A stretch of 64,000 nt of DNA from Haemaphysalis longicornis (Eukaryota; Arthropoda; Arachnida; Ixodida; Ixodidae). The stretch spans positions 85,421,636 to 85,485,635 of the forward strand of contig CM023456.1 in the NCBI GenBank assembly GCA_013339765.2, given 5' to 3'. The translations under genes and the position numbers were made by a program. Shown one piece after another: positions 11,761-23,300 of the stretch. The notes under the pieces were generated by a model. The model saw only the letters and a list, made by a program, of their open reading frames with translations, had not been told where the DNA came from and made no database searches. Positions within the stretch are counted from its first letter, which is position 1. Each line of letters opens with the position of its first letter.

Positions 11761-13484
11761 GGCGGGGGATACGGCCGCATTGAAATTTGCTTATAATTTG
11801 GTGCCTTGTAGGTAGTAGGAACCTCTCGTCAGGTGGGTGCAGTACAAAAGTTCTTGATAGTGCTTGTCACCCCAATATTGGGCCAAGATGGGGCCGGCTC
11901 AGGCCAGCGATGCTGAGTTTTTCAACAATTCCTTCCGAAACCTTCGCGCTAATCTCTAGGAAAGAGGCCTTTTTTAGACTGGCAGCAGTGGGCGTAGCTC
12001 CGGTATTCACTCGATGTTTCTGGCGGATGAACTCTTGCTGAGCTCACTCGATAGCCGTGGCTTCTGATTAGACTGTTTCACTGAGTGTGGCAGGCGGCAC
12101 CCACTTGCTCCGCGACACCGGGAATAACGCAGCGAAGTTTGTTTGATCTACAATTCTACTGATCGGTGCGGCACAAAGGGGGCGCCATGTCGTCTGTAAA
12201 AATGAGGACACCCACGCCGAATTTTGTAACTTGAGACAACGCACTGGTTTGTTACGGCTATGTGTGATGAAAAGCATTCACGAGCGCTGTGGACGGATGA
12301 AGCTACAAGAGCGGTTGATGTATTAGTTTTGATATTAAATACGAAACCTGTAGTCAAAACACGCAGATCTTGCACACTTTCTGCGTATCATCCCGTTGGT
12401 TGTAACTGGGGATGCGCTTGCCAGTTACATGACCTGGTTTTATGTAATCGAGGGCTTTGCGTGACCTTATGAGGTGTGCATGGGTGATGAGATGTCATCT
12501 GATATAAAGACACCACATAGAGGTTGGGCTGGTTCGAACCTACTTTGAAATCTAAAGGAATGGCCGGATAATCGGGTATTTGCAAGAAACGCAGCCCGTG
12601 CTGACTGCACCCATGGAGCTTAATGCAGACGAGGCGAGGCGTTTCTTGGCTGGCAGCCGTCAGATACTTATGAATTACCGCCGCATCACACAAGTGTTGC
12701 GTCGTGATAGACTCACGCGCAAACTGCAGATCGATGAGATATTGATGTATTACGCCCAGTGCTGAATTGTAGGGCCAAGCGATCGCGGCAATTGCACGGC
12801 TCCGCTCATCATTGAGTGGCTCGACAAGTACCTTAATGCCCTGGTATGCTCGTGCTAGCGAGTGTTTTTAATACACGGTATCTATTATTCACTGAAAATT
12901 AGCACCATTACCGGATACTCGCTGCCTATATTTTTTAACGCGTTTCATGCGAATTAAATAGGGACAAACGCGGCTGTACCCTATTTACGCATGAAATTCA
13001 TTCCAGTGGTCGCTTTGAAACGCCATACCAGTACTAGTACATAACCTCCGAATTTAAAAGTGTCACCATCGTTATATTTTCTGCTTTGGTCAATCATAAC
13101 TCAGCTCCGCTCGATCAAAAATGACGACAAATGGAATTGAAATAAATTTTCGCGTGATGGTTTTAGGTCAACATCAACTGAATAGAGTTTCCACTAAACT
13201 AACTCCCTTTAATTGTTACGTAAAAAAAGTTTCGTACCGCTAACAAATAAAATTTTAACTTTTGGTTGTACGAATAAGTGATGTTGTTTAAAAACTGTAG
13301 AACATGTTTAGTTAGGACTTTTTATGTGATTTATGTGATAATGCGCCATAGTAAAATCCAATAAACTGTAATAAAATCCCCAGTGCCACACTTAACGTTT
13401 TTGTGTAGAGTAGAAGTGTTGTTCTAGCCATGTTCGATACAGAATAAAGTATGACGCATGGTGTTTATACATTTTACCTCGCAG
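11761..13484. other. No gene recognised; one isolated reading frame
   Basis: No known protein is visible. A + strand frame at 12580-12765 encodes a 61-residue basic peptide (ARRFLAGSRQILMNYRRI) that reads more like protein than its neighbours, but I cannot place it. At about 12531 a perfect GGTTCGAACC occurs, like a polymerase III B box, without a convincing A box at tRNA spacing. From 12850 to 13480 the DNA is AT-rich and featureless. Confidence 0.35.
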
Positions 13485-13585
13485 TGATCGGAAATCAACA
13501 AAGGTAGCCATCATTGTGGGCTGCCTCATCCTCGCCCTACTGCTGGGCGTGTTGTACTTTTTGGTCAGCACTGTATTCTCCGGAG
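13485..13585 (+). CDS. Putative host exon A: transmembrane segment
   Basis: A 101-base segment sits between a strong splice acceptor (pyrimidine-rich TTTTACCTCGCAG ending at 13484) and a consensus-like donor (GTACGT at 13586). In the only open phase (one base to finish a codon, then 33 codons, then one base left over) it encodes DRKSTK, then the helix AIIVGCLILALLLGVLYFL, then VSTVFSG. That is a positively charged cytosolic edge followed by a 19-20 residue membrane helix, the layout of a single-pass type II membrane protein or signal anchor. The next candidate exons (28964-29051 and 33456-33484) fit its phase. Tick M13 (neprilysin-like) peptidases have a comparable N terminus, but nothing here shows the catalytic domain, so identity is open. 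The 5' exon and promoter were not found. Confidence 0.6.
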
Positions 13586-16500
13586 GTACGTATTTACACG
13601 TAATTTTTTAAATCAATAAATTCTATATATGTTTTTGTTCACGAATTCATAAAAACGATGTAGATATGTACAACTTTTACTACAGGCATGTACAGAGTGT
13701 TATCAGGCGATCAGGGAGCTGTCGGCAGGTACAAAGTTGGGTAAAACACAACGAGGGAACAGGGGAGAGAGGTCTGGTTCAAGGTAAAAGCAAAACGTTT
13801 GCTGTTATCTCCAAAGTGCTACAATTGTCGCATTGGTTAAAGTGTGTCGCTTACAGGTATGGCGTTCCTACGGTGTTTTGGGCGCGCATATACATTCACT
13901 TCTCTGTCCCGCAATTCAAAAGAATAAGAATCTGGAGCACTGCAAGAGGAGCAGGTGCTGGTCAAAACATTACGTTTTTTTAGGTATCAGCTTAGGGCCG
14001 TCAATTGCCTAACCCTGCCCGGTGGTTTGCTGTACAGCGGTCATACCAGCCGGTACCTCAACACGCGCCTGCGGATGCCACGAAATTTGCAGGGCGAAAA
14101 TCCCGGGACGTCTCCACTAACGTGGAAGCTGCAGAGGGGCTAGGCATGCAGGGTATTAGTGTATGCAACGATTGTATGTCTCTCTCTTGTCGCATGGAGC
14201 GCTCTGGTCGGGCGCACGAGAAGCGCCGGTGAGAGGAGCAATCGTGCGCTTGCCTGGGCGGTGATTCCCTTTCTTGCGTCGAACCGGATTTAGCAATTTC
14301 TGTGCCCCATCAGCCCCACTTTGAGGTAGTGGGAGGGGTCAACGCGAGCGCAGTGAAATGCCCGTGCCTCGCACTGGGGGCTCTTCCTCGGTGATCAACG
14401 AGGCCCCGGCACCAGATAAAAATGCCTTTCTTTTCTTCGACGGACCATCCGACCCCATCAGGCCTAGGGTCCAGGGCCGGTGGGTATTTGAGTTTAACAG
14501 AAATAAAAGCCCATCTAAAACAGCTCCTGCTTGTCCTAGACGAATACTTAAAATACAGGGAGCGTTCCAAAAATATTTAATTCATGTTTGTTGATTTTGA
14601 ACCGCTTTTCTCCATATGCACTTTTCCTTTAGTACGCGTTATGTTGTGGCTCCAGGCAATCGAAAACGAGTGTCCCGTAGTTTTATTGGTACCGTGACTA
14701 CATCATGTGCTGACCACTACGAAAGGAGAGCTGACCGCCCAAGCCTGTAGGGGCTTCGCGCCTAAAATATGTTACTATACGCGCACTTTGGCCCGTGTGG
14801 ATGTGACACTTTCGAATACGACACGTGGACACGGCACCATAGTCAAAAGCCAGCAACGGCGACAGATAAAGGAAACTGTTTCTTGCAGAGTAGGCAAAGA
14901 GACGCAGATAAAAAAATCACCCGCCTTCACAATTGAGGTTGCAGGACTTAGAAAACAGTGAAGCTGGTGGTCTTAACTACCTTTACCTTGACTACTTTTA
15001 CTTAGGCTGTCTTCCCCCGGAATTCAGGATCGCCTCGACACCGCTCGACACGCTGACGACCGGCTTCGCGTTTTCTTCCATGACGGTCCTCTTCTTCCTC
15101 GGCAGAGAGCGCTCTTATGTCTGCCCATCATATCGGTCAATCGAACATTGATGCCGCCAAGCACACGCTGTTGCTCACAACAAGAAAAACCCTTGTACAG
15201 TGCGCAACACCCCTGTCTATAACACTGAGTTCAACATGAACTGGTTACCTCTCAAAACTGCAGGCTCAAACTTGTCACAAGCAACGTTTAGGTCAAAATA
15301 TATGATCAAGACTTCGGAATGACACAATAGTTTCCTTCAAATGTTTTTTGGTCGAGGCAAGATAAGGCTATAAGTACGAAACCTGTGTCATAGACAAGGG
15401 TGTTGCCCTCTGTACGTCATAGCTTACGTTATCACTAAGCCAAGCCCATCCCCGACGCGCGGCTCCACACCGGAACATGCGCGGCGCGACGCCCCCTCCC
15501 CACACCTGCTCTTAGTCTCCTTGCCTCCTTGCAACTTCCTAATACATCTTGGCCCAGCGATTTCGTCTTCTCTGCTTTGCTGCACCGATATCTGAGTTAC
15601 CTTAGCCATGGCAGCAGCTCCGGCCTAAACAGCTCCACTGTTGAAATGGATACATACCTTAATGTTGGAAAACGGATACATAGCACTTTACGCGAAAAAA
15701 AAGATGGAGCCAACGTGGTGCGAGACGAAGAGGGCGATGATTGGCAGTGTTGAGCATAGGTGGAGATATAAGTTGTCCGAAATGTGAGGCTGTTGTTTTC
15801 TATTACCTTGCCTTCCAATTATTGTGAGAGATAAACCGCCTAAAGCGTATTCCCCACAGGCCTTCTCACTTGAAGTTTTCGCCACACCCCAAAAGCCCCA
15901 AGATGGTGCCTATAATAGCACAACTGGCATCGGCGAGCGGAGCCTTCTTTAACATCTAGAAAAGTACGACACGGGCGGTTGTACCAGATATACGAGTGGG
16001 AAGTGATAACAAAGAATTTAAAAAGTTGATCGCAGCTTGAAGTCAGTAAAGCCTTAGGGATGCTCAACTGTGCGAATGGGTTCAAAGCGAGCATGTCTAA
16101 ATGAGAGAATACACAGCCGCCGAACGCGAAACGAGCAAACTAGCAGGGAAGTGCACTGCCTCATACCGCGAAAGAAGCAGCAGAGCATCAGGTGGTAATT
16201 TTCAAGTTTAAAATTATAGTGCAGCAGAGCGGTGAAAGCCATAAGCAAGGCACATTAGCTCAAATGGTAAGCTGCAGGACGATCGTCCTGTAAGAACTGA
16301 TTCTGCCGTTCGATTAACGAATAGACGGAGGTGCTTGCCTTACAAAATTTGAAAGAATTTGTTGTCCCCAAGAATGGGCAGAAGAGGAATGGGCCGTTGT
16401 TTGCAAGTGGCTTACGGGCAAAGCCTTGACCATATTGGGAAAGACGACCCCCGAGGACTCCTTAAGTAAGATAATTTCTATCTTGCTTTTATGCAGCGCT

Positions 16501-16771
16501 TCTTAGTTACTGCTTATAGGTAAATGATAAGTTTGGATAGGCGCAAGAAAAAGACGGCGGACCAAGAGTTTTGTTCCGCCTCCCACGGTTATTGGACCGA
16601 TTCATTGAGACGGCACAAGTAACACGAACATAAAAGGGTCTACGAGGTGAAGTGAAAGCTGAACAATTTCTAAGGAGCTGTCAGCCCAAACATATGACAT
16701 GCGCCCATTTTTAAGAGGCTTTGTCAATGACCAACCTTTGCACAAGGCAATAGAACAGGGAAGAAACGGCT
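13586..16771. other. Probable intron sequence; no gene recognised
   Basis: If exon A is real, this is the start of its 15.4-kb intron. I see no conserved protein. Several overlapping frames exist on both strands between 13960 and 14600 and between 15400 and 16250, but none shows a motif. A tRNA-like segment at about 16250-16320 is listed separately. Confidence 0.4.
16250..16320 (+). other. tRNA-like segment (pseudogene or SINE head)
   Basis: The sequence carries an A-box-like TTAGCTCAAATGGTAAG, then a palindromic stem AGGACGATCGTCCT where an anticodon arm would be, then a B-box-like CCGTTCGATTAAC at tRNA spacing. The 3' side does not pair with the expected acceptor arm, and no CCA-proximal stem is visible, so a working tRNA is unlikely. 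A tRNA-derived SINE or tRNA pseudogene fits best. Confidence 0.35.
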
Positions 16772-16810
16772 TTGAACAGAAATACCTCAACAGTAAAAAA
16801 CGGCCAGACA

Positions 16811-16855
16811 TGTTTTCTCTGTGAAAAATTTGTGCACCATGCATCTGACTATCGG
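16811..16855 (+). pseudogene. Gag zinc-knuckle remnant
   Basis: The frame reads CFLCEKFVHHASDYR, a CCHC knuckle (C-x2-C-x4-H-x4-C) in which the last cysteine has become tyrosine. Such knuckles bind RNA in retroelement Gag proteins. It lies in an open frame from 16772 and fits as the Gag end of the Ty3-type element that continues to the right. Confidence 0.55.
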
Positions 16856-17426
16856 TTATCGGTTAACGTGGCTTGGATCGAGTTTGGTAACGATGGGATG
16901 AAACTGAAAACTGCCCAACTGAAGACTTGGAAGCAACAGAGCTTTAAGACTGCATGGCCTGCAAGCGTTTGCAGACAAACGTACTGATCTAATAGCCCCA
17001 CGGAGACCACACTGAACCCAACCAATAGGAGAATCAGACCACCAAAATCAACAAAAATAAGCGCCATTCGTAGTTGACAATCTACGTGTGGTTGTTGGAG
17101 AGCAACACAGGAAATGAGGTATAGTGCTATGAGACTCCGGTAGCAACTAGTTATTGTCCGCGGGCGCTCCGGTCCCAATATATGACTTACTGGACGAATG
17201 GAAAGTGTGCTCTTTCTAGAACACAGAAGGCAACGGCTTCAGAGGACGTACGGTAAAGTACACACACCATACTTCTGGGGAAAGTCTAAGCGAAGTGCAT
17301 GCCATAATCTCTACGATGTAGGCCTGGGCAACATCCCATGAGAGAGAGACCAAGGGAAACCGGAACCTAGTTAAGAGCAGCTCTGGTTAGAAACAACTTT
17401 TTTACACCAAATTGTAGAAGCCTCGG

Positions 17427-18660
17427 ATGACAACGGAGAAGCCCAAAACCACCGTTGGCTGTCCAGTTGTGGCCGATGTCAAGAACCCCGTACTACTAAC
17501 AGGAGATACCGAGGTAGCCATTGTCACAGAAGAGGAGCTGAAGACATTACGAGAACAACACAGAGTGGTGACCGAGTGTTTCAAAAGAAAAAAAAAAAAA
17601 CGTTCACGACATGAATCGGTGGAACCCTTTATGTTACACCACGCGTTTCTGCTTCGGAAATACGAACTGTCATCCCGGATGTCCTCAAACAAGTGTGTCT
17701 AGCCTGTTTTCTGCAATTAGCGGTGCTCGAATCGGAACACGATCACCTTACGGCGCACCACCAATCTATCCACAAGACTACCAACAAAATTCTTGAGGCC
17801 TTTAATGCATTCTCAGGCGAAACATTTATTATATCCCGTGACGTTTGCTAACGGACCAGGATTTGGGGAAAGTACGTGTTGCACTCTTGGGCAGTATGCC
17901 GATGATTAGCACACCATTGCGGACAACCGCGGTTGATCGTTTCGGTAAAATCCGGCCAGCTTAAGACTATGGAAACGAGTTTATTTTAACAGCAATTGAC
18001 TTGTCTACCCGGTCCGCTGATGCAGTAGCATTGTTCCTTATCGACCGTGTCCAACTCGAATGACGATTACTAGAAATGATTTCTGAAGTCGGTCTGCCGA
18101 AGGACAATTTTACTGACCGAGGTTTTACGTCAGGACTGACGAAAGAAGGGAACCGACCTCTCAAAATAAAATTTCTGCGGGCAAGTCCATACTACGCAAT
18201 CAGCACCCGGCTTGCCAAAAAATGATATGCAACGCTAAAGACCATGATGCGCACGATGTGCCACTAAAAGCAAAGATCGTGAGATCATTGCCTGGGCCGC
18301 TTCTTTTTGTGTACGGGGAGGTGCCCCAATCACGCCTGCATTTCGCACCTTTAGAAAATATTAATGGCCAACACACCAGCGGCCCACTGACTGTACTGAG
18401 GGAGCTGTCGTACACTTTTCTCATTAACTAACGTCAGCTCCTTGAAGATACCTGTGGGCCTGCACACGACTAGCTACAGAAAGCCGAAAATTAGGCAGAA
18501 ATTCAGTTACGATGAAAACGCAGTTCCACGACCTGGAGGTTGTGTCCTAATTTTGCTCCCTTTCGAGGCCAACAAATCCAGTGGAAGGCATCCTTCACCC
18601 TTCTACGCAAGCACAACGAAGTAGATAATGAATTTGACCTCGAACAAAAAATTACGTCCA
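17427..18660 (+). pseudogene. Ty3-type integrase remnant
   Basis: The first part (17427-17700) is the linker that usually precedes integrase (VTEEELKTLREQ and LLRKYE). The HHCC zinc-binding arm follows (EHDHLTAHHQSIHKTTNKIL, about 17725-17785). The catalytic core shows VDRFG (first aspartate, about 17935), EFILTAIDLSTRS, and TDRGFTSGL (second aspartate, about 18115). The expected catalytic glutamate is lost: the segment that should read like GLAEK-NATL has lysine (RLAKK, about 18210). A C-terminal stretch VLILLPFEANK marks the GPY/F region near 18550. Several stops interrupt it. Homology to the integrase of the complete element at 44252-50898 is visible in the zinc arm. Confidence 0.75.
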
Positions 18661-18682
18661 TCTTCCCGCTAGGGAACCCTGA

Positions 18683-19123
18683 TGTGATGCGACGCATCAG
18701 GGGGTAGCGTTTGGACTGACGATGATATTGGATTGCGTCAGTCCACTCGCTGAAGGGACTGTCGCTTCCATGACGTCTCCATCGGAAGATCTTGCACGGA
18801 GGTATCGTAAAGCAAAGTAAAGTCAAGTGCGAGAGCGAGCGCTAGACTGATCCGACGCCTTGCGCTCCCCCGCTTATAATCCGCTTTTGAAAGGAGGAGC
18901 CGGGGGGAGGGTCGCGCGCATGCGCACGCTTGCATGCCGGAGCAGACGCGAACGTAGGCGAAGCGCGCACACACCAGCTGTTGTTATGATAATGAGACGG
19001 AGCGAGAGCGCTGCGCACAGCTGTCGGAGAGAAGAACGGAGGAGAGTTACACATGTGCAGTGAGCGTGCGGACGCCTCTACAACCGAGTGACATACCCGA
19101 GAGCAAGAGATGCGTCGCATCTA
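18683..19123. repeat. LTR-like insertion with palindromic ends
   Basis: A non-coding, GC-rich block of about 440 bases separates the integrase and RT parts of the Ty3-type element. It is bounded by GATGCGACGCATC (18686-18698) and its reverse complement GATGCGTCGCATC (19109-19121), so the ends are inverted repeats that are also near-palindromes. TG sits at the left edge and a TATA-like CTTATAATC near 18874. A solo LTR of another element fits best, but I could not find a clean target-site duplication or a CA right end, so a foldback element is an alternative. Confidence 0.45.
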
Positions 19124-19189
19124 AAAGAGCTGTATGCAATATAAACAGCGTGAAAAATTACGTGGAGCGACGGTCAGCGACTGCTTGTG

Positions 19190-19545
19190 CGGCCAGTACA
19201 CCCGAAGATGACATCGGCGGTGAAGAAATTTCATTTTCACCGGAACCAATAGCGGACATTGAAACCCGTATGTTTCCTAATCCTTGCCAAATGAACACCA
19301 ACAGCAGGGGCTACATGTCTGCGAAGAGTGCCGGGACATCTGAGCGGTATGCCTGACAAAACCGACGATGTTCAATATCTTCAAACAACACCATCACCAC
19401 GCCTGCTTACGTACAGCAGTACCACATACCTTTGCGCTTGAAAAGCCTATTGAAGCAGAACTACAAAAGATGCGGTTGTTGGGTGTATTCAAGAGGTCAT
19501 CGTCGCCCTCCTAACATCCTCTGCTCCCCGTTGGACACCGGATGT
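19190..19545 (+). pseudogene. Ty3-type RT, N-terminal remnant
   Basis: The segment begins with the acidic stretch that leads into RT in these elements (EEISFSPEPIADIETRMF, about 19225-19275). After a frameshift it shows ALEKPIEAELQKMRLLGVF and RSSSPS (about 19440-19510), the block just before the first RT strand (normally ending VIxxSxSPW). The catalytic palm with its YxDD box is absent. Its position downstream of the integrase is the informative point. Confidence 0.6.
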
Positions 19546-19850
19546 AAAAGACCGAGTGCACTCTAGCAGTCGACCGGACAGGCAGTGTGCCAAACCGATG
19601 CCACTTGTAGTCTCCAATTAGAGGCCCTGCATTAATGAAAGGATCGAAGCAGTGGTCTGAGTCCGCAAGTGAGGCATGGCTGAAGGACCTTCGCTGTGAC
19701 CAGCTTCAGTTGTTCCGCCGCTGTTTCGCTGCCTGTTCCCGGGCGCCGATCACGTGCGTGCCCTTGAACTAAAAAATGTGACACTGCTGTTTTTTACCCC
19801 TATTTCTTCCATTTGGTTTGAGAAATAAATCGTTTAACGTGGATTACCAG

Positions 19851-22599
19851 TCGTCCGCTTCACTTGAAGATCTAGCGACACCAGCAAGGCCCCCACATCC
19901 TTCGTATGGCATTGAAACGTGTTTCGCCAAAAGTAAAGTAGTTTTCAACACAAAGACTGGCTTACCCGCAAAATACAGGCGTTTATCACTCATCTAGAGG
20001 AATGGCATGTGTAATAGCCGGCACTGTATCAGGCTGGCCGACACAAAGGTTGAATTTCAACCAGCGACCTCTGCCATTTGTGCCTCCTTGCCTGTATGCG
20101 CCGAGGAATCCGCTTTCTATAAATTTTAATTTTTGTGTGTATATAATGTTTTGCTTGTGTGCGTAAATATTTCAGTTATTCAATAGGCGTCCGGTTTCGC
20201 CCTCACTTTTTTAAGTGCAATGCACTTCTTAAGCGACCCTGAACCTGCGTCCACCGGCGATGTCCGCGCACGTGGAGATGGGCGCGCGCAGCCTGGCCGC
20301 TGACATAGCACATACCCACGTGGGGGATTGGCCAGGAATCTCCTTGTCTTCCTTGGCAACGGGGGGAGATGGGCGCGCGCTGCCTGGCCGCTGACATGGC
20401 ACATACCCACGTGGGGGATTGGCCAGGAATCGGGCGTGAGAAGGGGTAATGCACCCGCTTAAAGGAGTACTGACACGAAATTTCAAAGCTGAGATCCGCT
20501 CTAGCAATCAAGTACAACGACAACACAAATAGGTGTCTGTGAATAAATGCATCTTTCTTTCTTTGTAGTTGTGTGTGTGTGTGTGATCTCTCTTTCGCGA
20601 ACATTACCGAACCGCGCAAATTCAACTCGTGTATTCGCACTTTCACATTCTTCCCCTCGGGGAAATGCGGGGAATTTTTCTGTGGGCGTCGTCTTTGCGC
20701 TGTTTGCATGTAGAATATTGAGCTGATATGGTTGAAGGCTTCCCTACTCGTATCGAACTTTACAGGAACCTTGGCTGAATCCCACCCGGCGCTAAATTTT
20801 GGTGAAGCTTTTCTGTCCTCTGATAACCTAGACCACAATGCAGAAGAGGCACCTTTCTCTGGCGATGATGATGATTGTTGGTGAAGCGAGAGAAAAAAAC
20901 GCTTTCCCTGGACGGAATTGATCCTGGGTCCCTTGCGATAAGAATTCAACTTGTATTCGATATCGCATTTCGACGCGGTCGAAGCAGCTTGGATTGGGAG
21001 AGTGGTGCATAGATGTGGAGGATCAAACAGAAAAATCATATAATCTTCCACGCATCGACGACTATGTTTGAACGCAAAGCTTTTTTGTGCTAAATTAAAG
21101 AGCGAGGGGTCAAAGTCAAACCACTGTTACCAGACGTTAAGACTGCGTGCGAATTAAAGTCAAATCTGTGCGGGTCGAAACCCAAGCTCAGGCGAAAACC
21201 AACGAATCCCTTAAAAGAAACCTTCACGTTCAACCATCGTCGTAGTTAGACGGAGGTGTGCAAATGCTCTCCTACAAAAGGATGTCTTTTTGTATAGACG
21301 CCTCCCTTAGTAATCTGTGATCCCTATTAACACTAATTTACATTAATTGAATAGCAGTATGATTATTAAAATGACTCAAGGCGACATCTTCTACTGCTGT
21401 TGCTGTTTAAAAGGAGAACCCAAGGTATCTTCACTGCTCAGGATGTGAGTAGGCCCGTGAAGTGCAGTTTTCAGCCGTGAAAATCAATATTAATAGCTCT
21501 TGGCACGGCGAAGTTCTACAGTGGCAGCGAAAAAAGATGGCACTGCGCGTAAAGATTCTGAATGAACGGTAATGTTTTCAGATTTTAATCTTTAGTGCAT
21601 TTAGTTCTTGACCAGTCCGCCACGGATTGTGCCGCACTCCACATCCTGTTCGAAACGCACCATGACCTTTGCGGTACCAGCCTACCCGAGGTATACCGCA
21701 CGTATGGTGCCAGCATACTAGTTGTATCAAAGACCTGCATTCGGTTTACCTGCGGAGTGCCGTACGCATGGTAGAGAGAAACAACGCAGACCTCACAGCT
21801 GGGGAAACAATTTCGTTATGAGCGCGGTCAATGTATGCTTAATCTTCCGTCATGCGGGGTCACTAGTGGCAGTTCTTATTTCGGTGGCACACGCAGGAAA
21901 TTTACTTGAACGCATCGACAACTTATCAGCAGCATATCGGGCCCAGTTTATTGGGCAAAACCGAACACACTGCAGCCATAGCCAGCACCACTGAAAACAA
22001 GTGTCCATGGACGACAAGTAAAAGACGCGATACCGAAGAAAGAGACGAAGGTAATGGGGAGGTCTGGCCAAAAGCGATTTAAGCACTCACCTGTCGAGAA
22101 GACCGCCAAGTGGAAGACCGCGGAGCAGAAACCAGAACGCAAGGAGAACTGCACTCAAGCGGCCGCACTTGTGCGTCAAGCCAAGAAATATTTATCGGCT
22201 TGCAGTCGGAGCGAAAATGAAAAACTTATGAAAATGGTAAGAATGACTGCTTCGAAGAATCTAACGAAAAGACGTGAGAGGTGCTAATACGTAGAAGCGG
22301 CACCAAGCAAACACAAAGTAGTTGTTGGATGCCGAGCGGGAACGCGGTGTTACGCATTCGGTAATAGGAAGAAGACAGCCGCGCTTGGTGTCACGTCTGA
22401 CCGACGCAGAGTTGGCATCCCGATTCGCAGGGTATTTATACGGTTATGAGTGTGATACCACACGCACCTCAGGGGATTGGTAATACTCCCGCAGCCTTAG
22501 TTTGCACGTCTGCCGCTAACAAGTACATAGGCACAAACTGCATGTCGCTGCCTAAGTGTATGAAAGTTCAACGCTCTGTTTTTTAGTTCCGCCTCTCAA
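19851..22599. other. No gene recognised; repeats
   Basis: No known protein is visible. A 66-bp direct repeat lies at 20275-20431 (listed separately). At 20459 a TTAA followed by AGGAGTACTGACACG looks like the left end of a TTAA-type non-autonomous DNA element, similar in its first five bases to the one at 42814, but I found no matching right end. A short GT repeat (20571-20584) is present. A Lys-rich frame at 22054-22287 shows no motif. Confidence 0.4.
20275..20431 (+). repeat. 66-bp direct repeat, two copies
   Basis: Copies at 20275-20340 and 20366-20431 differ by two bases by my reading (A/T and A/G) and are separated by 25 bases, giving a 91-base period. The unit starts GAGATGGGCGCGCGC and ends GGCCAGGAATC, and contains CCCACGTGGGGG, a small palindrome. 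The copies are far more alike than surrounding repeats, so the duplication is recent. Confidence 0.85.
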
Positions 22600-23300
22600 T
22601 TGAATGTCAGAGTCTTAGGCTCTTATTCTGGTACCAGAGAAAAAAGGATTAAGAAGGCGGGTGGTTGCGCGGGCGTGCGTGTTGTTTTTTCGGCGCCTAG
22701 AAAACTTAGCGGTATGTGCGGCCGGGTGAATGCGTGGCCGGAAAACAGCAAAAAAATGCAGCAAGAAACACGCCACTCCCTTCAGGGAGTGTATAGAAGG
22801 TGGGGTGTACAAGATTGAGCTCTCGTGTGGCAAAAGCTATGTCGGGCAAACTGGCCGCTGCATTAATGACCGGCTCAGGGAGCACGCAAACACGATACGG
22901 ACAGGCACTGGCAGCAATCTAGCTGCACACTGTGCAAAGTGCCAGCAATGCAAGATATCCCCACCAGCATTTGTCTGCACCGTCATCCTGAAGCGTTATC
23001 GCCAGCAACGCACGAGGGAGGTTCACGAGGCTTTCGTCATCCACGCATTGGGAGATAGGTGCGTGAGCACACCCTTTATGGAGTTGTACGACAGGGAGAT
23101 AAGATATCTAGGATCATGATCAACGCATTACACGTGGCAGCTTTCATTTCCACAATCAACTTCTATTTGTTTGTGTTTGTGGTATGAATTTCCTTCTCTC
23201 CTCCTTGTTTTTGATTCTAGTATATATTCATTGTTCTTCTAAATAATCCTCAGTTGGCAGTTCAGCGCAGTGTTTGTTTTTACTCCCTGTCGTATCGTTT
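22600..23300 (+). mobile_element. Penelope-like element 2, 3' fragment
   Basis: Only the linker, nuclease and 3' end of a Penelope-like element remain. The linker is in one frame to about 22740 (VRVVFSAPRKLSGMCGRVN); the nuclease continues in another frame (22730-23119). After the stop, the 3' untranslated end contains TCAGTTGGCAGTTCAGCGC near 23255, related to the terminal block of PLE 1. The RT is fully missing, the usual 5' truncation. Confidence 0.85.
22730..23119 (+). pseudogene. PLE 2 GIY-YIG endonuclease
   Basis: The open frame starts with KKCSKKHATPFREC, a Cys/His linker that may bind zinc, and continues into the nuclease: GGVYKIELSCGKSYVGQTG, the arginine helix RCINDRLREH, and the glutamate segment REVHEAFVIHALGD. 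It ends naturally with YLGS and a stop. The nuclease signature is complete and has no stop, but it lacks RT and a true start. Sequence differs clearly from PLE 1, so this is another lineage or an older relative. Confidence 0.88.

Larger units (their letters stand above)
16772..19850 (+). mobile_element. Ty3-type LTR element 1, integrase before RT
   Basis: Decayed Ty3/gypsy-type retroelement. In order on the plus strand: a Gag zinc knuckle (16811-16855), an uninformative stretch where protease should be, integrase (about 17500-18660), an inserted LTR-like block (18683-19123), and the N-terminal part of an RT (about 19190-19545). Only about 0.6-1 kb separates the zinc knuckle from the integrase, too little for RT plus RNase H, so the RT really follows the integrase, as in Gmr1-type elements. 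The RT is cut off after its first third. AATAAA near 19826 might belong to a lost LTR. Many stops and shifts; not functional. Confidence 0.7.

Noticed and set aside
12520..12545. GGTTCGAACC as the B box of a tRNA gene
   Set aside because: No A box at tRNA distance and no cloverleaf stems on either strand.
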